Below, one piece after another: positions 1 through 14,908 of a stretch of DNA of 64,000 bases (the stretch's first letter is position 1; each line of letters opens with the position of its first letter). The position numbers and the translations under genes are program-made. The stretch is taken from the NCBI GenBank assembly GCA_002104945.1, contig MCFH01000050.1, forward strand, positions 189,501 through 253,500, read 5' to 3'. A model generated the notes under the pieces. It worked only from the letters and a program-made list of their open reading frames with translations, was not told where the DNA came from and made no database searches. Source of the stretch: Piromyces finnis. Lineage: Eukaryota; Neocallimastigomycota; Neocallimastigomycetes; Neocallimastigales; Neocallimastigaceae.

Positions 1-1413
1 TGGATACTTTTCATATAATATAAACTCTAGTGGTGGCCAATGAATAGCCATATTATCAGGTTGATTAGTTTGAAATTCTGTTCCATCACCCGATGGAAAT
101 GAACAAAGCCACCAAAGCCAATAATTTTTACCAAAAACTTGTTCAATATTTTGAAAAAGCCCTAAATCATATGGGTATTTTTGAGATACTTCTAAAATTC
201 CTCTTTCAACTAACTTTCCAATACGACTTACTTGAATTTTTTCAATACGGGTAACATTACGAACAAGATAAATAATTTGATATAATGCCATTGAAAGAAT
301 AAAAAAATAAAGTACAACTGATAAAAAACCATTAATTATCATAAATACAACCATTTTACGACTAACATTTGTTACCGGAAAAGTTAGTTCTGAGTAATAT
401 CTATCTTGGAACATGATATATCCCTTAATAATAAAGAATACTAAAATAAAACCTACAGTGAATAGCAAACTAATATATATTATGAATCGGAGAAAGAATG
501 GTAGATTTTTATGGCCTACACAATTATTAATCCAAATACCTATTTTAAATTAAAAATAGTATATATATATATTAATATGATAAAGTAATGAAATAATCCA
601 TAATAAATAAATAAGGATTTAATTTTATTTTTATAAAAGAAAATACAATTGTTATATATTGAACTTAATATGGGTTTGTAATAAATCTATTGCTACAAAC
701 TTTATAAAATAATTATACTCATTTTCATAAATACTTACAATGATGATCAAATTTTAATACACAATGTTTACAAATAGAACAATGGTGAGCTCTTGGAGGC
801 TTATATGATAAACAGTGCTTACACCACATCTTTTTGTCATATATTTCTTTTAATACTTTATTTTCAACTTCAATAATATTATCTAAACTATTCTCTTTAT
901 ACCGAAGAAAATGTTCGTTTTTTACTCCTTTCATTGATGCCATATATTCTGAAGGGAGATATCCTTTTGTTACTTTTTTATTAACTTTTCCAGGATCAAT
1001 AAATGAACATATAAAAAAATTTAGTAAACTAATAGCATATATTATATTAAATGGTACTAAAATGTACCATTCAAGATTATTTTTATATTGTTTGAGCCAT
1101 GGTATAAAAATGAAATATTGTGAACTTATGGGTATATAAAATAAAAAAAATAAAGCTGCATTCCTTAACAATGCTTTTAGTTTAAAAGTTTCTCCAATTT
1201 CACTTTTTAAAAGGCTAATTATAAATTATACATTTAAAATATACGAAAAATTCAAAAATATATTTTTAAGTGTTGGTATATGTAAGTATACTTTTTATAA
1301 ATAAATAAATATGAAAATAATATAGAATGATATTTATTAATAATTAAAATAAAACATATAAATAAAATATATCATATGAACAATTACCCTTTTAAATTAT
1401 CCAATACAGACAT
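1..1413 (-). CDS. DHHC-type protein S-acyltransferase (PFA4-like), partial
   Basis: Transfers palmitate to cysteines of membrane-associated proteins, probably at the ER or Golgi. Reconstructed exons are 1413-1388, 1214-739 and 539 to the left edge; the C terminus lies outside the window. The protein begins MSVLDNLKGLLKSEIGETFK. Two membrane segments flank SSQYFIF and WYILVPFNIIY. A cysteine-rich domain follows (WCKHCLSYKPPRAHHC, then SICKHCVLKF) with the catalytic DHHC. The DHHC cysteine codon is split by the second intron, giving DHHCIWINNCVG. Two more membrane segments follow (around FFLRFIIYISLLFTVGF and MVVFMIINGFLSVV), giving the usual four. The text after the catalytic motif (HKNLPFFLRF) resembles PFA4/ZDHHC6-type enzymes, but the subfamily is inference. 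The 26-base first exon rests only on an in-frame ATG and good splice signals. Confidence 0.9.
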
Positions 1414-3080
<1,667 letters not shown>

Positions 3081-4523
3081 ATGGATATTAAAACAATTTT
3101 AAATGAAACAAAATGCTGTGACCTTATTAAAGGTCAAGTTCCAATTACCATTGATTCAACAAAAAGTGTTGAAGAAGGATGTAAAGAATTAGTTGAACAC
3201 CAATTTACTTCAGCACCAATTATCGATAAAAAAACCGGAAAAATTGTTGGCATGTTAGATTACAGGTAAAATATTTATATATTATTAAATAATAATTATA
3301 GTTACTTTGCATACTTCTTGTTTCTATTTTAAAATATTTCAAAATAATTACATAAAAATTTGGTATTGCATGACAGTCTAATGTTTATTAAAATCATATC
3401 ATAATATACTATATACAATAATTTTTAACGTTTCATTCAAATTAATATTAAACCTATAGAGATTTAGTTGCCTTTATTTTACTTGTTTTTTCAAAGGTAA
3501 TACATGAACTTTTTTTTTATTTTATATTTTATTTTTTTTTTATTTTTTTTTTTTTTTTTGAAATGAAATAGTAAATTTAAAGAAAATAATTGTAAATTTT
3601 TAAATTAGAGGAAAATTAAAAAAAAAAAGTAACAATTACTTATTTCATATTTTATAAATAAATTTTATTAAATAAAATATAAATTAAACCTTTGTTTTAT
3701 TGATATTAAGGATAAAGATTCTCAAAGCCATAAAATATTTCTCGACTACGATCGTGGTGCTAAAATTAAATATATTGTTGAAAATGGTTCAAAATTATCA
3801 CAAGAAGACGAAAACAATAAATTATCAATTCATCTTTTAGCTGACCTTTCAACTAAAAATCCAACCAATACATTATTATATACAAGTCCAGTATCAAAAG
3901 CAGTAGAAATATTTTCAAATGGAATTCGTCGTCTCCTTCTTGTTAAGGAAGACGGTTCACTTTTTGGTATTCTCTCACAATCTAATGTTGTTAAATATTT
4001 AGCTGATTTATTCCCAATTCAACTTCCAGGTCAAAAAAATAATGATAAAAAATGGGAATTAGGGGAAAAACCAATATCATTAGCAAGACCAGAATTAAAT
4101 GAAGTTATTAGTATTGATCGTTATTCCTCCGTCATGGATGCTCTTCGTATTATGTACAATTCAGCTATTAGTAGTATAGCTATAGTAGAAACTATGGGAA
4201 CTAAAAAACATCTTAGAGGTAATATTTCAATGACAGATATTAAAGAAGTTATTAAAAATAATAAATGGCGTCTTCTTTGGTATCCAGTTGGTAATTTCTT
4301 TGAAGAAATTAGAAAAATGCAAGAATTTGATAATAACGGTATTGATAAGGTACCAGTTTATACTGTTAGTACCGAAACATCTGTTATTAAAGTTATCCAA
4401 AAACTTGCTGTAACTAAGGGTCATCGTATTTGGGTTGTTACTGAAGGTGATAATCTTAAGAGTGTTTACAGTTTAACCGATTTCATGAAAATATTAAAAT
4501 CTGAACTTGACAAAACTGAATAA
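3081..4523 (+). CDS. Protein with four CBS domains (AMPK-gamma-like)
   Basis: Three exons, about 3081-3265, 3460-3496 and 3711-4523, give 344 residues. The joins give MLDYRDLVAFILLVFSK and then DKDSQSHKIFLDYD, both in frame. Four CBS repeats are visible: one starting at residue ~15 (ITIDSTKSVEEGCKELVEH), then ones around LLYTSPVSKAVEIFSN, VISIDRYSSVMDALRIM and VPVYTVSTETSVIKVI. Two CBS pairs form the adenine-nucleotide-sensing module of AMPK/SNF1 gamma subunits. Aspartates in the expected ligand position are present in repeats 1, 3 and 4 (DYRD, SMTD, SLTD), while repeat 2 has SQSN. It is not close enough to yeast Snf4 or Sds23 to assign either name. The kinase partnership is inference. Confidence 0.88.
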
Positions 4524-5830
4524 ATTAAAAATGATAAATATATAATTATATATATATATATATTGTTATCGTTTTTTTTTTTTTTTTTTTCTTTTTTTCT
4601 TATAATAAAATGATAACAAAATTTGTATGACAAAATACATTTAAATATTCAAAATCATTTACCATTTAAAAATAATGGTGGATAATATATATATATATAA
4701 TTGTGAATAAAGATATTAAATCTTTATTCATAAATTTATTTTATCAAAGTATATAAATATTTTAATATATTTTTTTATACTAAAAAATTATTTATATATG
4801 TAAAAATTGTATAAATTACTATTGCGTTCTTATTTATTTGTAATAATATATATATTAAAAAAAATAATAAGTTTTTTTTTAAATATATTAAAAATGAAAA
4901 TAAAATATTTTCAATCTAAAATTTTTTTAAAAAAAAAAAAAGATATAAAAAAATAAAAAATAAAAATTTAAATATGTATGATACATCTATGGGGAAAAAT
5001 AATATATTTCTAACATATTATATCTATATTGTCTAATAAATAAAAATAAAATCTTTATTATACAATTATACAATATAACTTACTTTATCAATTATAAACA
5101 TGTGTTAAAATCAAATTATAATTATTTGAATCTAATAACTTTAGTAAACTCTTATTACATCTTATTACATACAAAAAAAAAAAAAAATTGATATAAAATA
5201 TTAGAAAAAAAAAAAAAAAAAAAAAAAAAGCTTTATTCTTTTATTATTATTTTGATAGAATATTTTTATTATTTTTTTTTTTAAAAGATAGATTTTTAAT
5301 GAATAAATTCATTATTCATAATTATAAATTTTATTTCATTTTTTTTTTCTTCCTTTTTTTTTTTTTTTTTTTGTTTTTGTTATTGTTGGTAAATAAATAT
5401 AATTATGTTTAATAATAATTTAATTTATATAGATATGAATATTTCTCAAAAATAAAATAAAATAATATATAAAAGAAAAAAAAAAAAGCTGGTTAATAAG
5501 TAATGGCGAATATTAAATGTACAAATTAAAAATAGGATATAATATATATATATAATATATATATAACATTTTGTTTATATGAATGGTTTTAATATGTGTT
5601 ATATTTTTTTTTATAAATTAATATTTTTAAAAATAGAAAAAAAAAAAAAAAAAAAAAAAATCTAAAATTTCATATATGCTTAATAAAAATAAAATAAAAT
5701 AATAAAATAAAAAACAAGATATTCATCTATTTTTCATATAAAAAAAAATTTAATAAATAAATAATATATAAAAATTTTTCTTTTTTTTTTTCCTTTTTTT
5801 TTTTTTTATAGTTTTGATTTTTTTTTTTTT
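4524..5830. other. Convergent intergenic region between the CBS gene and DBF4
   Basis: The 3' regions of two convergent genes. It holds many A or T runs of 10-25 bases (for example 5206-5229 and 5640-5660) and short TA repeats. I see no coding sequence or structured RNA. Confidence 0.65.
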
Positions 5831-5843
5831 TTATAGTTTTGAT
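5793..5843. repeat. Tandem duplication across the DBF4 stop codon
   Basis: A T run followed by ATAGTTTTGATT occurs twice in direct succession. The right-hand copy contains the stop codon (TTA on this strand) of the DBF4-like gene, so the terminal coding sequence and its following A tract are repeated in the 3' UTR. Confidence 0.8.
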
Positions 5844-8800
5844 TCTTCATTATCATTACTTTGGGATAGATAAGAAAAGTATATTGGAGTTGGATTTTCA
5901 ACTAAAGAAGGTATCTTTTCCTTTTGATCTAGTTCTCTTTTAATAGATTTGAGGGGTACTTCGGTTTTCGTTTTTTTGGTAATATCATTTTTTTTAAAAA
6001 TTAGAGATAATAAATTATCACTTTGAAGAGTAGATAAAATAGAATCCAGTTTTTTTTCATTTTCTATTATTTCGATATCAGAAAATGTGGAATTTATTGT
6101 TCTTTGATGTGATGGGGTATTAAGATTTTCATTTTCTTTCTCTTTTTTAATTTGAACATTAGTAATTTTATTAGTAGATAGATTACTTGTCACTGGTGTA
6201 GGTTGAGGGTTAAATACAGTATGAACAGTTGATTTAGTTTCACTTAAAGGAATATTATTCATGGTGATATTTGAAGGATTAGAAATTTCTTGTTTAATTC
6301 TTGGTGTTCTTGGTGTTCCTCGACGAGTAAAGGTTACATTTGTAGGAGGAGGTGTAATCACTAATTTAAGATCTTCATCTGAGGAAGAATTTGATATTGT
6401 AGTAGGGTTTGGATTAAGTTGGCTTTTCGCCTTTCTTTTATCAGATTTAAGAATTTGATGAGGTGGAGGAGAAGCTACATCACTTGTAAAGCTAGACAAG
6501 TTTTTATCTAAATCTGATCCTTCTAACGTTGAAAGAATAAAGTTTAATTTCTTGTCAATATCATCATTAGAAGGAATATTATCTTCGTATTTTTTAAAGA
6601 TATTTGAAAGCGAATGAGAATTACTATTTTTCTTTGTTCCATTATTTTCATTAATATCTTTCTTTTTCAAACGTTTATTTAATGATAAAGATAATTTATT
6701 ACTTAATCCTCTCTTTCTTTCTGGCGTTTTATTAAATGATGGAATAACCGGTAAATTTTCATTAGTGGTTGGATTCGTTTCAATAGGATTAGGTTCAGCT
6801 TTTTCATTATTATTCAATATTTCACTATTAGATATTTCATCATTATATTTATCGTCTGTTTTTCTTTTCCTTGACTTTCCTGTAACTACCATAGTAGTAT
6901 TATCATTTTTTTGGAAATCATTTTCTTTTTCGATTTTACTAATAGATAATACCCTTTTTCTTTTAATATTCGGTGTTGCTTCTTCATTAGGTTCTAATAT
7001 ATTTTCTTTATTATCATCAACAATATTAGTATTTTGATCAATATGTTTATCATCTATTTGATTCATTTTAGTATTTTCATTTTCATGAGTTTCATTAATG
7101 ACTTCATTATTTTCATTCTTATTCTTTTGTGATCTTTTAGTTCGTTTTACTACTGGTTCCGTTGTATTTGCTCTTTTTCTTTTATTTAATCCTTCCTCTT
7201 TAACGTCATTATTTGTCTCACTTTCATTTATATTAACTTCATGATTTTGATTATTATCAATTTTTGTTTTCCTAGTAGTCCTTTCCTTTTTCTCTTTATT
7301 TTTTACCTCTTTCTCTTTTACATCCTTTTCCTTGTTTTCATTCGCATTCTTTCTTGGTCTCCCTCTTCTTGAGTTTTTAACTTCAGGTTTTTCTTTATCA
7401 ATGTTCTTTTTAGCATTTCGTCTTGTTTTTTTAATTGGCGTATTTACCTGTCCTTTTTGTATTACTTTATCATTATTTTCAATTTCTTTAGTTTGAATTT
7501 TTTCAATTTTCGGTGTTCCTATTTTTTTTATTTCATTATAAAAAATAAGAATTATATGAATTAATATTTATTTTTTAAAAAAAAAAAAAAAAAAAATTAC
7601 ACTTATTCATATTATTTTCCTATAATTTTATTATATAAATAAAATACCTGAATTAGTGTTATCAACTAGTTTGTCATTTTGTTGTTTATTGATTTGAACA
7701 TCACTATTATTTGATAAATGTATTTCTAATTCATTTCCTTCGTTATCGGGTTTTTTTGTTCTTTTTAATTTTGGAGTTGTTGGTAGCATTTGGTTCTGTG
7801 AATTTTCTTTACTTATATTTGATTCATCAGTAGCTTTAACTACTTCCTCTTTATCTTTATTTGGATCATCCTTTTTTTCTACAATACTATTTTCCTTTCT
7901 TTCCTCATTATTCTTACTGTCTATCTTAACTATTTTTACTTCCTCGATTTTGAGTGTTCCCATTTCTTCTTTTTTCGTTTTATCCATTTCATTATTACTA
8001 TTACTATTTCCATTATTATTATTATCATTATCATTATTATCATTATTATTATTAATAATATTGCTATTGCTATTTTCATTTTCTTTAATATCCAACTTTT
8101 TTTGATTATCAGAAGTAGTATTCAATTTTTGCTTATCTAATAATAAATCTTTTTTAGCATCATCTAATTCATTTATATTAACCTCTGATGAAAAAATTGA
8201 TTTATCTTTTATTATTTTTTTATTAGCACTTTTTAATGGAACATCTTCACTTGTAATATCAGTAGTACTGACATCTAGAGTATAATTATTCATACTCTTT
8301 TGATTTAATTCAGACAATTCAGTAGTATCTTCACTATAATAAGATCCAAAGTTTAGATTTTTCGAATCTAAATTTAAGCCATATTGTTTTTTGAAAGCAG
8401 CTTCCATTTCAACCAATTTTTGGCTACTGGTAATTGTTTGTGATTGATTTTTATTATTAAAATTATTTTCTTCTTTATTTTGATTATCTAAAATGAGAGT
8501 TTGTTGTTCATTTCTTTGTTCATTTTCTTGATTACCATTATTATTATTTGATATATTCTGTCTCACTATATTATCATTTATTTCAATTCTATTGGTTATA
8601 AATTTATTACTATTTTCATTTTCATCTTTACTTGTATTTATTTCTACATTATCTTTTTCAATTGTTTCAATTTCGCTTTCATTTTTATTTTTATCATTAG
8701 TTTTATTTTCAATTTCGCTTTCATTTTTATTTTTATCATTAGTTTTATTTTCAATTTCGCTTTCATTTTTATTTTTATCATTAGTTTTATTTTCAATTTT

Positions 8801-9866
8801 ATTCTCAACTTCATTTTTATCTTCAGTTTTATTTATATTTTTATTTTCATTATCAATATTATCTTGTTTTTCTACTTTTTTACTACATAATTTTTCTAAT
8901 GATAATTTTTCTAATGATGGTGTTGCCTCTATATCCTTTGTATAATTATTAGTTAATATATCCTTTATAAGTTCTAATGTAACTTGATTAGTTGTACATT
9001 TTGAAGGTGAAGATTGATTACCATTAAATATATTAATTGAGATCATTTCATTACTATCAGTATTATTACTTTCTTCATTTGGAACAGAACTCTGACTTTT
9101 TTCTTTCATTTCTTTATTATTAATATCTGCGTTAATTTCATTACTTACTGATTCTGCTTTTTGAATTTCATTATAATCAGTTTTATTATCTTTTTGTTCT
9201 AATAGCACTTCTTCATTAACATTTTTATCTTTTATATTAATAATTTCATCTACATTTGGTTCAATTTCACCTTGATCAATATGCACAAAATCTCTATCAT
9301 CGTTAATATCTTCATTTTCAATTTCCTCATTCAAATTTTTATTATTATTATTAATATTATTATTATTTTCTTCTTCTTCTTCTTCTTCTTCATCATCATC
9401 ATCAAGAGTATAACTTATTACAGAATTTGAACTTGTTGCTTCATTAGTTTCATTTTCTAATTCTATTTCTTCATTTTCTTCCTCACTTTCAGAATCTACT
9501 TTTGTTTCGGAATCAGAAATATCTTCTTCATCTTCTTCAGTATTTAATGTTGAAATATCTAAATCAGTTGTTGTAGTTGTTTCATCTTCTTGCAATTTAT
9601 CTTCTTTGTTTGATGGTACATAATCATAATCAGAAGAAGAATCAAAACTACTACTATCAAAATCACTTTCCTCATCTTCTTTTTGACATTCTCTAATTTC
9701 GTTAATAAGATGATCCAAACTAATGAAATTATTTTTGTTTTCCGCAAAGGATCGATGAGCAATACTTTTTATATGCTAATATTACATTATTTTGTATTCA
9801 TTATATATTTAATAATAAAAAATAATTACAATATATAATTAATAAATAAACAACAACAACAACAAC

Positions 9867-9906
<40 letters not shown>

Positions 9907-11733
9907 TAGTATTACTTCTCCAAAATTCATAAATTTCACTGAACAATTTTCACAATAACCAGGTTTATTCATAAACGCAGGTGGACGAATTGCTGATTTA
10001 TCCCCTGATTTTGAGCCTTGTTTTTGTGGTGGTGTTTTTACTTTTTTTATTTCAACTTTCTTTTTATTATCGGCTATGGAAATTTCTTTTCTTTTCCAAT
10101 CCTTTTCTTTCGCATATTGCGATATAGGAACTACAATTTCACCTGTATCTCTCCTTGATTTAATACTAAAACTTACAATACCTGAAGCTATTGAATTACC
10201 AACATGGATATGACGTATATGGGAATGTGAATCTTGTTGCTTATCAATTAACTCTGAAGGTTGTTTTAGTTCCTGAACATTGTTATTAGCTACATGATTA
10301 TTTGCATTTTCAGGTGCTATTACAGCTGTATTATTATTTTCATTTATTTTATTTATATTTCCAGGATTGTTTGTTTTTTTAACTATAGTGTTTGTTTCAT
10401 TTTTTAAATTTTTTTGCTGATGACGAAGATAATCTCTTGGTTGTGGGGGATTAAAGGGGGAGCGACCATTAGGGTTTTCAATTAAATATAATTGAGGCCA
10501 CAGTGAAGGTAAATTTTTCTCTTCTGATTTTGGAATTGGATATTCTCGTACAGCAATAGGTCTATGAAGTGATAATAAATCTTCTACTACTAAATAATAT
10601 TGTCTTAAAAGATGAATTTCGCGATTAGTATTTAATCCAGAACCAACGATTTTTTCTTGTTGAAGTCTTTGTGTTAAACTAAGACGTTGTTGAGTTGATC
10701 CTGGATCAGTAATGATTTGATTAATACATCTTATAAGATATGCAACAGTCCATTCCTTACAATTAACAATATTTTGTGATTTTTTTAAATCATTGTTTTC
10801 TTTTGGTTTTGAATATAAATATTCTTTTCTTTCTTCGTTAATCAATCTTTGTGTTAATTCTCTCGAATCTTCTACTATTTTATGTGTAACTTTTGCAGAA
10901 AAAAAAGTCTCGACAGTCTTAAAACGATAAAAAATATATTTCATTTAAATATATATTAATAAACACATTAAATAATATTATAAATAAAAGCATATTTTAT
11001 ATATTTTATATTTATATTATTAAACTTTATAAATACATACTGCGCCAAGAGATATTATCTTTTTATGAAGACGAGTTATTTTGGGATCTGAGGTTTTTAC
11101 AGCAAAAAAGAAAATTTGTTTTTTAAATTTTGCTAATAAATATGCTCTTTTAGTATTTGAAAGTCCCTGCGCTTGACTAAGCTTCACTTCTGAAGTATTA
11201 TTATTTATTGAATTAGTATTATTATTTGTTGAAGCATTTATAAAATTTGAAATTGAAGTTTTCCATTTTGGATTCTTTGGAATTGGTGTCCTAAAAGACA
11301 TATTTTCATTACTAACATTATTATTTACATTATTTTTTATTACATTTCCATTTATTAAAGTACGATGGGATTGAGCTGGAGAGAAAAGATTTTGAAGGTC
11401 AACATTATTTGAACCAACATTTACTGATGAAGCATTATTATATTTTCCAGTCGATTTATGATTTAATGAATCCGCTTTGACTTCACGAGTACTTTTATGA
11501 GAATAATTATATAAATAAGGAAATCCAAATTCATTTCTTCTTACTGATTGATTATTTGACAATGTAATTGAATTTGTATGCAAATTGTCATTTACTTTTC
11601 CAACTTTATTTGAATTTAAATGATTTAAAACATCATTATTAGAAGTTAAATGTGTATTTTTTATTTGGCGTGAGCTATTTGTGCTTGTTTGATTGAGTGA
11701 ATGATCATATTGACTTGTTTTTTTGGAAGACAT
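5831..11733 (-). CDS. DBF4: DBF4-like regulatory subunit of CDC7 kinase, greatly expanded
   Basis: DBF4 binds and activates the CDC7 kinase, which phosphorylates MCM helicase to fire replication origins in the nucleus. Four exons (11733-11041, 10917-9916, 9775-7648, 7518-5831) close in frame to about 1,836 residues. All three family motifs are present. The BRCT-like motif N spans the first intron (HKKIISLGA joined to TVETFFSAKVTH). Motif M reads YYLVVEDLLSLHRPIAVREY followed by LWPQLY and GRSPF. The zinc finger reads GYCENCSVKFMNFGE joined to HIKSIAHRSFAEN, a CCHH arrangement. Beyond the finger, about 1,270 residues are acidic, Asn/Glu/Lys-rich low complexity with basic patches (NIKRKR, SRKRK) and an AT-hook, RRGRPRK, at 7369-7352. 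Fungal DBF4 proteins are usually about 600-700 residues, so the tail is exceptional. Identity rests on the first 600 residues. Confidence 0.9.
7352..7369 (-). other. AT-hook motif in the DBF4-like protein
   Basis: The codons read RRGRPR, an RGRP core flanked by basic residues, in frame in the last exon. AT-hooks bind the minor groove of A/T-rich DNA. Whether it works here is inference. Confidence 0.7.
8655..8805 (-). repeat. 42-base coding tandem repeat (14-residue unit, three copies)
   Basis: In the third exon of the DBF4-like gene the protein repeats the unit KNESEIENKTNDKN three times with almost identical DNA, and a degenerate fourth copy adjoins it. The 42-base period keeps the reading frame. 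Near identity of the copies suggests recent expansion. Confidence 0.9.
9851..9905. repeat. (CAA)n(TAA)n trinucleotide repeat in DBF4 intron 2
   Basis: About 5 CAA units followed by about 15 TAA units. It lies just inside the 5' end of the intron of the minus-strand gene, which begins GTAATACTATATT. It is intronic and therefore not translated. Confidence 0.85.
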
Positions 11734-13146
11734 TTTATGCTATATATTATTTTTAAATTAATTATTCTGAAAATTAATTGAAATGAAAAGTGCTAAGTAA
11801 TACTATACTAAAATATAATTAATTTAATTCTATCTATGAAAATATTATTTTCCAATTTTATAAGTATAATATCTTGATATTTTCTCTCTATCTTATTTTT
11901 TTTTACAAAAGAAGAAAAAAAAAGAAAAGAAAACAGGAAAATAATATATTGTGTTGAAATTTTTATATTTTTAATGATTTTTAATATTCAAAATTTAACA
12001 TTTCATTCTTTATTATTAATTTACATTATTATTGTTATATTACTTTTTTAATTTTCGTTTCTAAATTGTTGTTATTATTATTGAATATTATATACTGATA
12101 TATGTTATTTCAAATAAAAAAAAATATAAAAAAAAGAAATAAAATGTATATTTAAATATACATTTATCGTAAAGTGGTATATAATTGTATTAAAATATTC
12201 TTTTAATAAAATATAATTTTAATTAAAATTTATATTCCAATTTTTGTTTAAATTTATTTTTCTTGTTACTTTAAAAAACTATAATAAATAAATTATGTTA
12301 AAATTTTGGTATAATAATAGCTTTAAAAATAACAAGAATAATGTTTTAAAAAAAAAAAAAAAAAACAATAATTTCGAAATTTATTTAAATATCAAAAAAT
12401 TTTAAAAATCAAATAGTGTCTTAATTTTTTTTTTTTATTTTTTTTTTTCTTCACAAAAGATTATTTGAAATTAATTAATAGGTTAATATAAATAAAAATT
12501 TAATCAAAAAAAATTGGATGAAAAAATAATTTTTAATTTTATTTAATTATACCATTATTAAATATTTAATACAAGGACAATTATCACTAGCCAATGATTT
12601 AAAATAGTAAGAATTTATTTTATAATAATCTTAAAAATAAATAATAATTATAGTTGAATATTCATATTGTAAATTATTTAATATAAACAATATGTAATTC
12701 TCATAAATATAAAAATATTATATTATATAAAAATTCAATAAAATAAAAATATATCTTATATATTTATTATAGAAAGTTAAGAAACTTGAAAACACATTAT
12801 TTAACAGTTTTAACATTATTATTTGATTTTTAAAAATTAATAAATTTTAAAATTTATTTAAAATTCTTTAAACAATTCTTTTTAATTATTTATATTGTAA
12901 ATATAAATAATTTAATTTTAAATAAAAACTGATATTAATGAAAATATATATATTATTAAACTTATAAGCTAACCTAAAATTATATTATAAAAAGCATCTA
13001 TTTTTAATGTTTGAAATTACATATAATATTTTTACCATTGAATATAATGAAAATGAATTCAATAACATTTCTAATAAGAGTGATTAATTAAATAAATTAT
13101 TGAATTTAATTTTAAAATAAAATTTTGAATACAATAATAGTCCAAT
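11734..13146. other. Intergenic region upstream of DBF4, downstream of RPB6
   Basis: About 1.4 kb of A/T-rich DNA with poly(A) and poly(T) tracts (for example near 12345-12365 and 12426-12450) and no supportable reading frame. It should carry the DBF4 promoter and the RPB6 3' UTR. Confidence 0.65.
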
Positions 13147-13590
13147 TTAATCAGTGATTAATTCATCAACAGACCAATCTTCATAACTACCATCTGGTAA
13201 GTAACGACGAATAAGAAGTGGTATTTTCTTTTCACGTAATTCACACATAGCAATTTGAAGTGGATCAGTTTCACCATTTAATTCAACCATAACTGGAGCA
13301 TTCATACTAATTTGTAATGCTCTAGTACCTAAAACTCTTGCTCTTTCATATTTTGTTAAATATGGTGTTGTTACACGTTTTACCTTATCTACTGGACCTG
13401 GTGCTGTTGGAACAGATGGAGCTGGACCTTGACCAGCTGCAGCTTGGGTAAGACCAGTAATCAAATCTGTATTTTGTTCAGTTTGATAAATTTCAATATT
13501 GTCTTCTGGTTCTAAATAGTTATCATCATTGTAATCATTTTCATTATCATCATATCCATTATCTGAAACATCGTCTCCGTAATCAGACAT
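13147..13590 (-). CDS. RPB6: RNA polymerases I, II and III shared subunit RPB6 (RPABC2)
   Basis: A small subunit shared by all three nuclear RNA polymerases that stabilises clamp and core assembly. It is a single exon of 147 residues, the normal size. The N-terminal ~45 residues are acidic ([19 protein letters not shown]), as in other RPB6 proteins. The conserved C-terminal domain follows: [20 protein letters not shown], then [20 protein letters not shown], and ends [20 protein letters not shown]. It is one of the few genes here without an intron and one of the most confidently identified. Both flanks are noncoding for more than 1 kb. Confidence 0.98.
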   Translation of the reverse strand: MSDYGDDVSDNGYDDNENDYNDDNYLEPEDNIEIYQTEQNTDLITGLTQAAAGQGPAPSVPTAPGPVDKVKRVTTPYLTKYERARVLGTRALQISMNAPVMVELNGETDPLQIAMCELREKKIPLLIRRYLPDGSYEDWSVDELITD

Positions 13591-14908
13591 TTTGTATTAT
13601 CTATCATAAAAAGAATTTTATTTCAAAATAAAAACAATTGATATTAGTCTTTAAATTTAAAGAAATCTTTTTTTAAATTCATTCTAGAAAAATCATTTTA
13701 AAGTTTATTAATTCTAATATATATAATTTCAATAATACTGTCCATAAGTATAATTAAGCTATTTCATGAACTAATTATATATTTTTTATTTTGCATAATT
13801 TATATGAATATCATCAAACAAATTTCTGATTAAAATTATTATTTTGCTATTTAATTTAATTTTCGGGATTTAATATCTATATAATTATTCTTTTGTTGTA
13901 AATTCTTATATACATTAGCCAGAATTTACTAATATTTTTACCATGTTAATTTTATTATACAAATTCAACTATATAAATAATTACATACATTATCTTCTAA
14001 CAAGTCAAAGAAAAATACTAAAATATAGAATTTAACTGATTGATTTAAAATATTTAAAATTAAAAAAAAAAAAAAAAATTGATATTATAACAAAAAAACT
14101 TATATATAATATATAAGAATAATAAAAATTTATATTTCCTATATATATAACTCTAAATTATGATTGGTCATAAATACAAAATATTTTTTTATTAATGAAA
14201 AAATTAAAAAAAAAATATATATATATAAAAATAAAATATAAAATATAAAATATAAAATAAAACGTTATGAAGTTTTACAAATATAATCAATTAGATATTT
14301 AGAAACATTATTTAGTATATATTAAATATGAAAAACTAATTTCCATTTTATTTTATTAATTCTTTTATATAGTATTAACTATTTATAAATTTCATATTTT
14401 ATTATGTTTTATATATTTATATATTTAAAAATATAAATAATATATTGTATACAATTTTATTTGTATACATTTTGAAAATTATTATCCATTTACAATATAA
14501 TTTGTAATTTAAAATCAGTAATGATTTTGATTTTTAATATTTAAATTTAATTTTTTTTTTCTTTTATACCTTTAATATTTTAGCTATCTTCAATTTTTAA
14601 AAAAGAGACTTAAGTAATAGAAAAGAAAAAATTATAAATATTTTATAATAAAAAAAGAAGGAGATAGAATACACAAGATTTTGTATTGCATAAAATAAAT
14701 ATATATATAATTTCTACATCCAATGCAAATTTTTAAATTTTCAATTATTAATCATTAAATTAAAATCTAAATCCAGTCTTTTTTTTTTAATCAATATCAA
14801 ATATTTATCAATTTATTTTTATATTTTAAGTTTAAAATCTGCACATATAAAAGACTCTTCTTTCATTTTTCACAAATACATATAGATTTTCATAAAAAAT
14901 AATCTAAA
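13591..14908. other. Divergent promoter region between RPB6 and POM152
   Basis: About 1.3 kb of A/T-rich noncoding DNA between two start codons pointing away from each other. It holds TA repeats (14214-14225), a (AAAAT)n-like stretch near 14230-14260, and T runs close to the POM152 start. No gene is seen. Confidence 0.65.

Noticed and set aside
8592-8945. Long + strand Ser/Leu/Phe frame
   Set aside because: It is antisense to the DBF4 exon, created by its Asn/Glu/Lys-rich repeat.
9826-9905. An open frame ending in a polytyrosine/polycysteine tail next to the DBF4 zinc finger
   Set aside because: The TAA/CAA repeat lies in an intron. The donor after GAA at 9916 and acceptor at 9776 rebuild the complete zinc finger (FGE joined to HIKSIAH).
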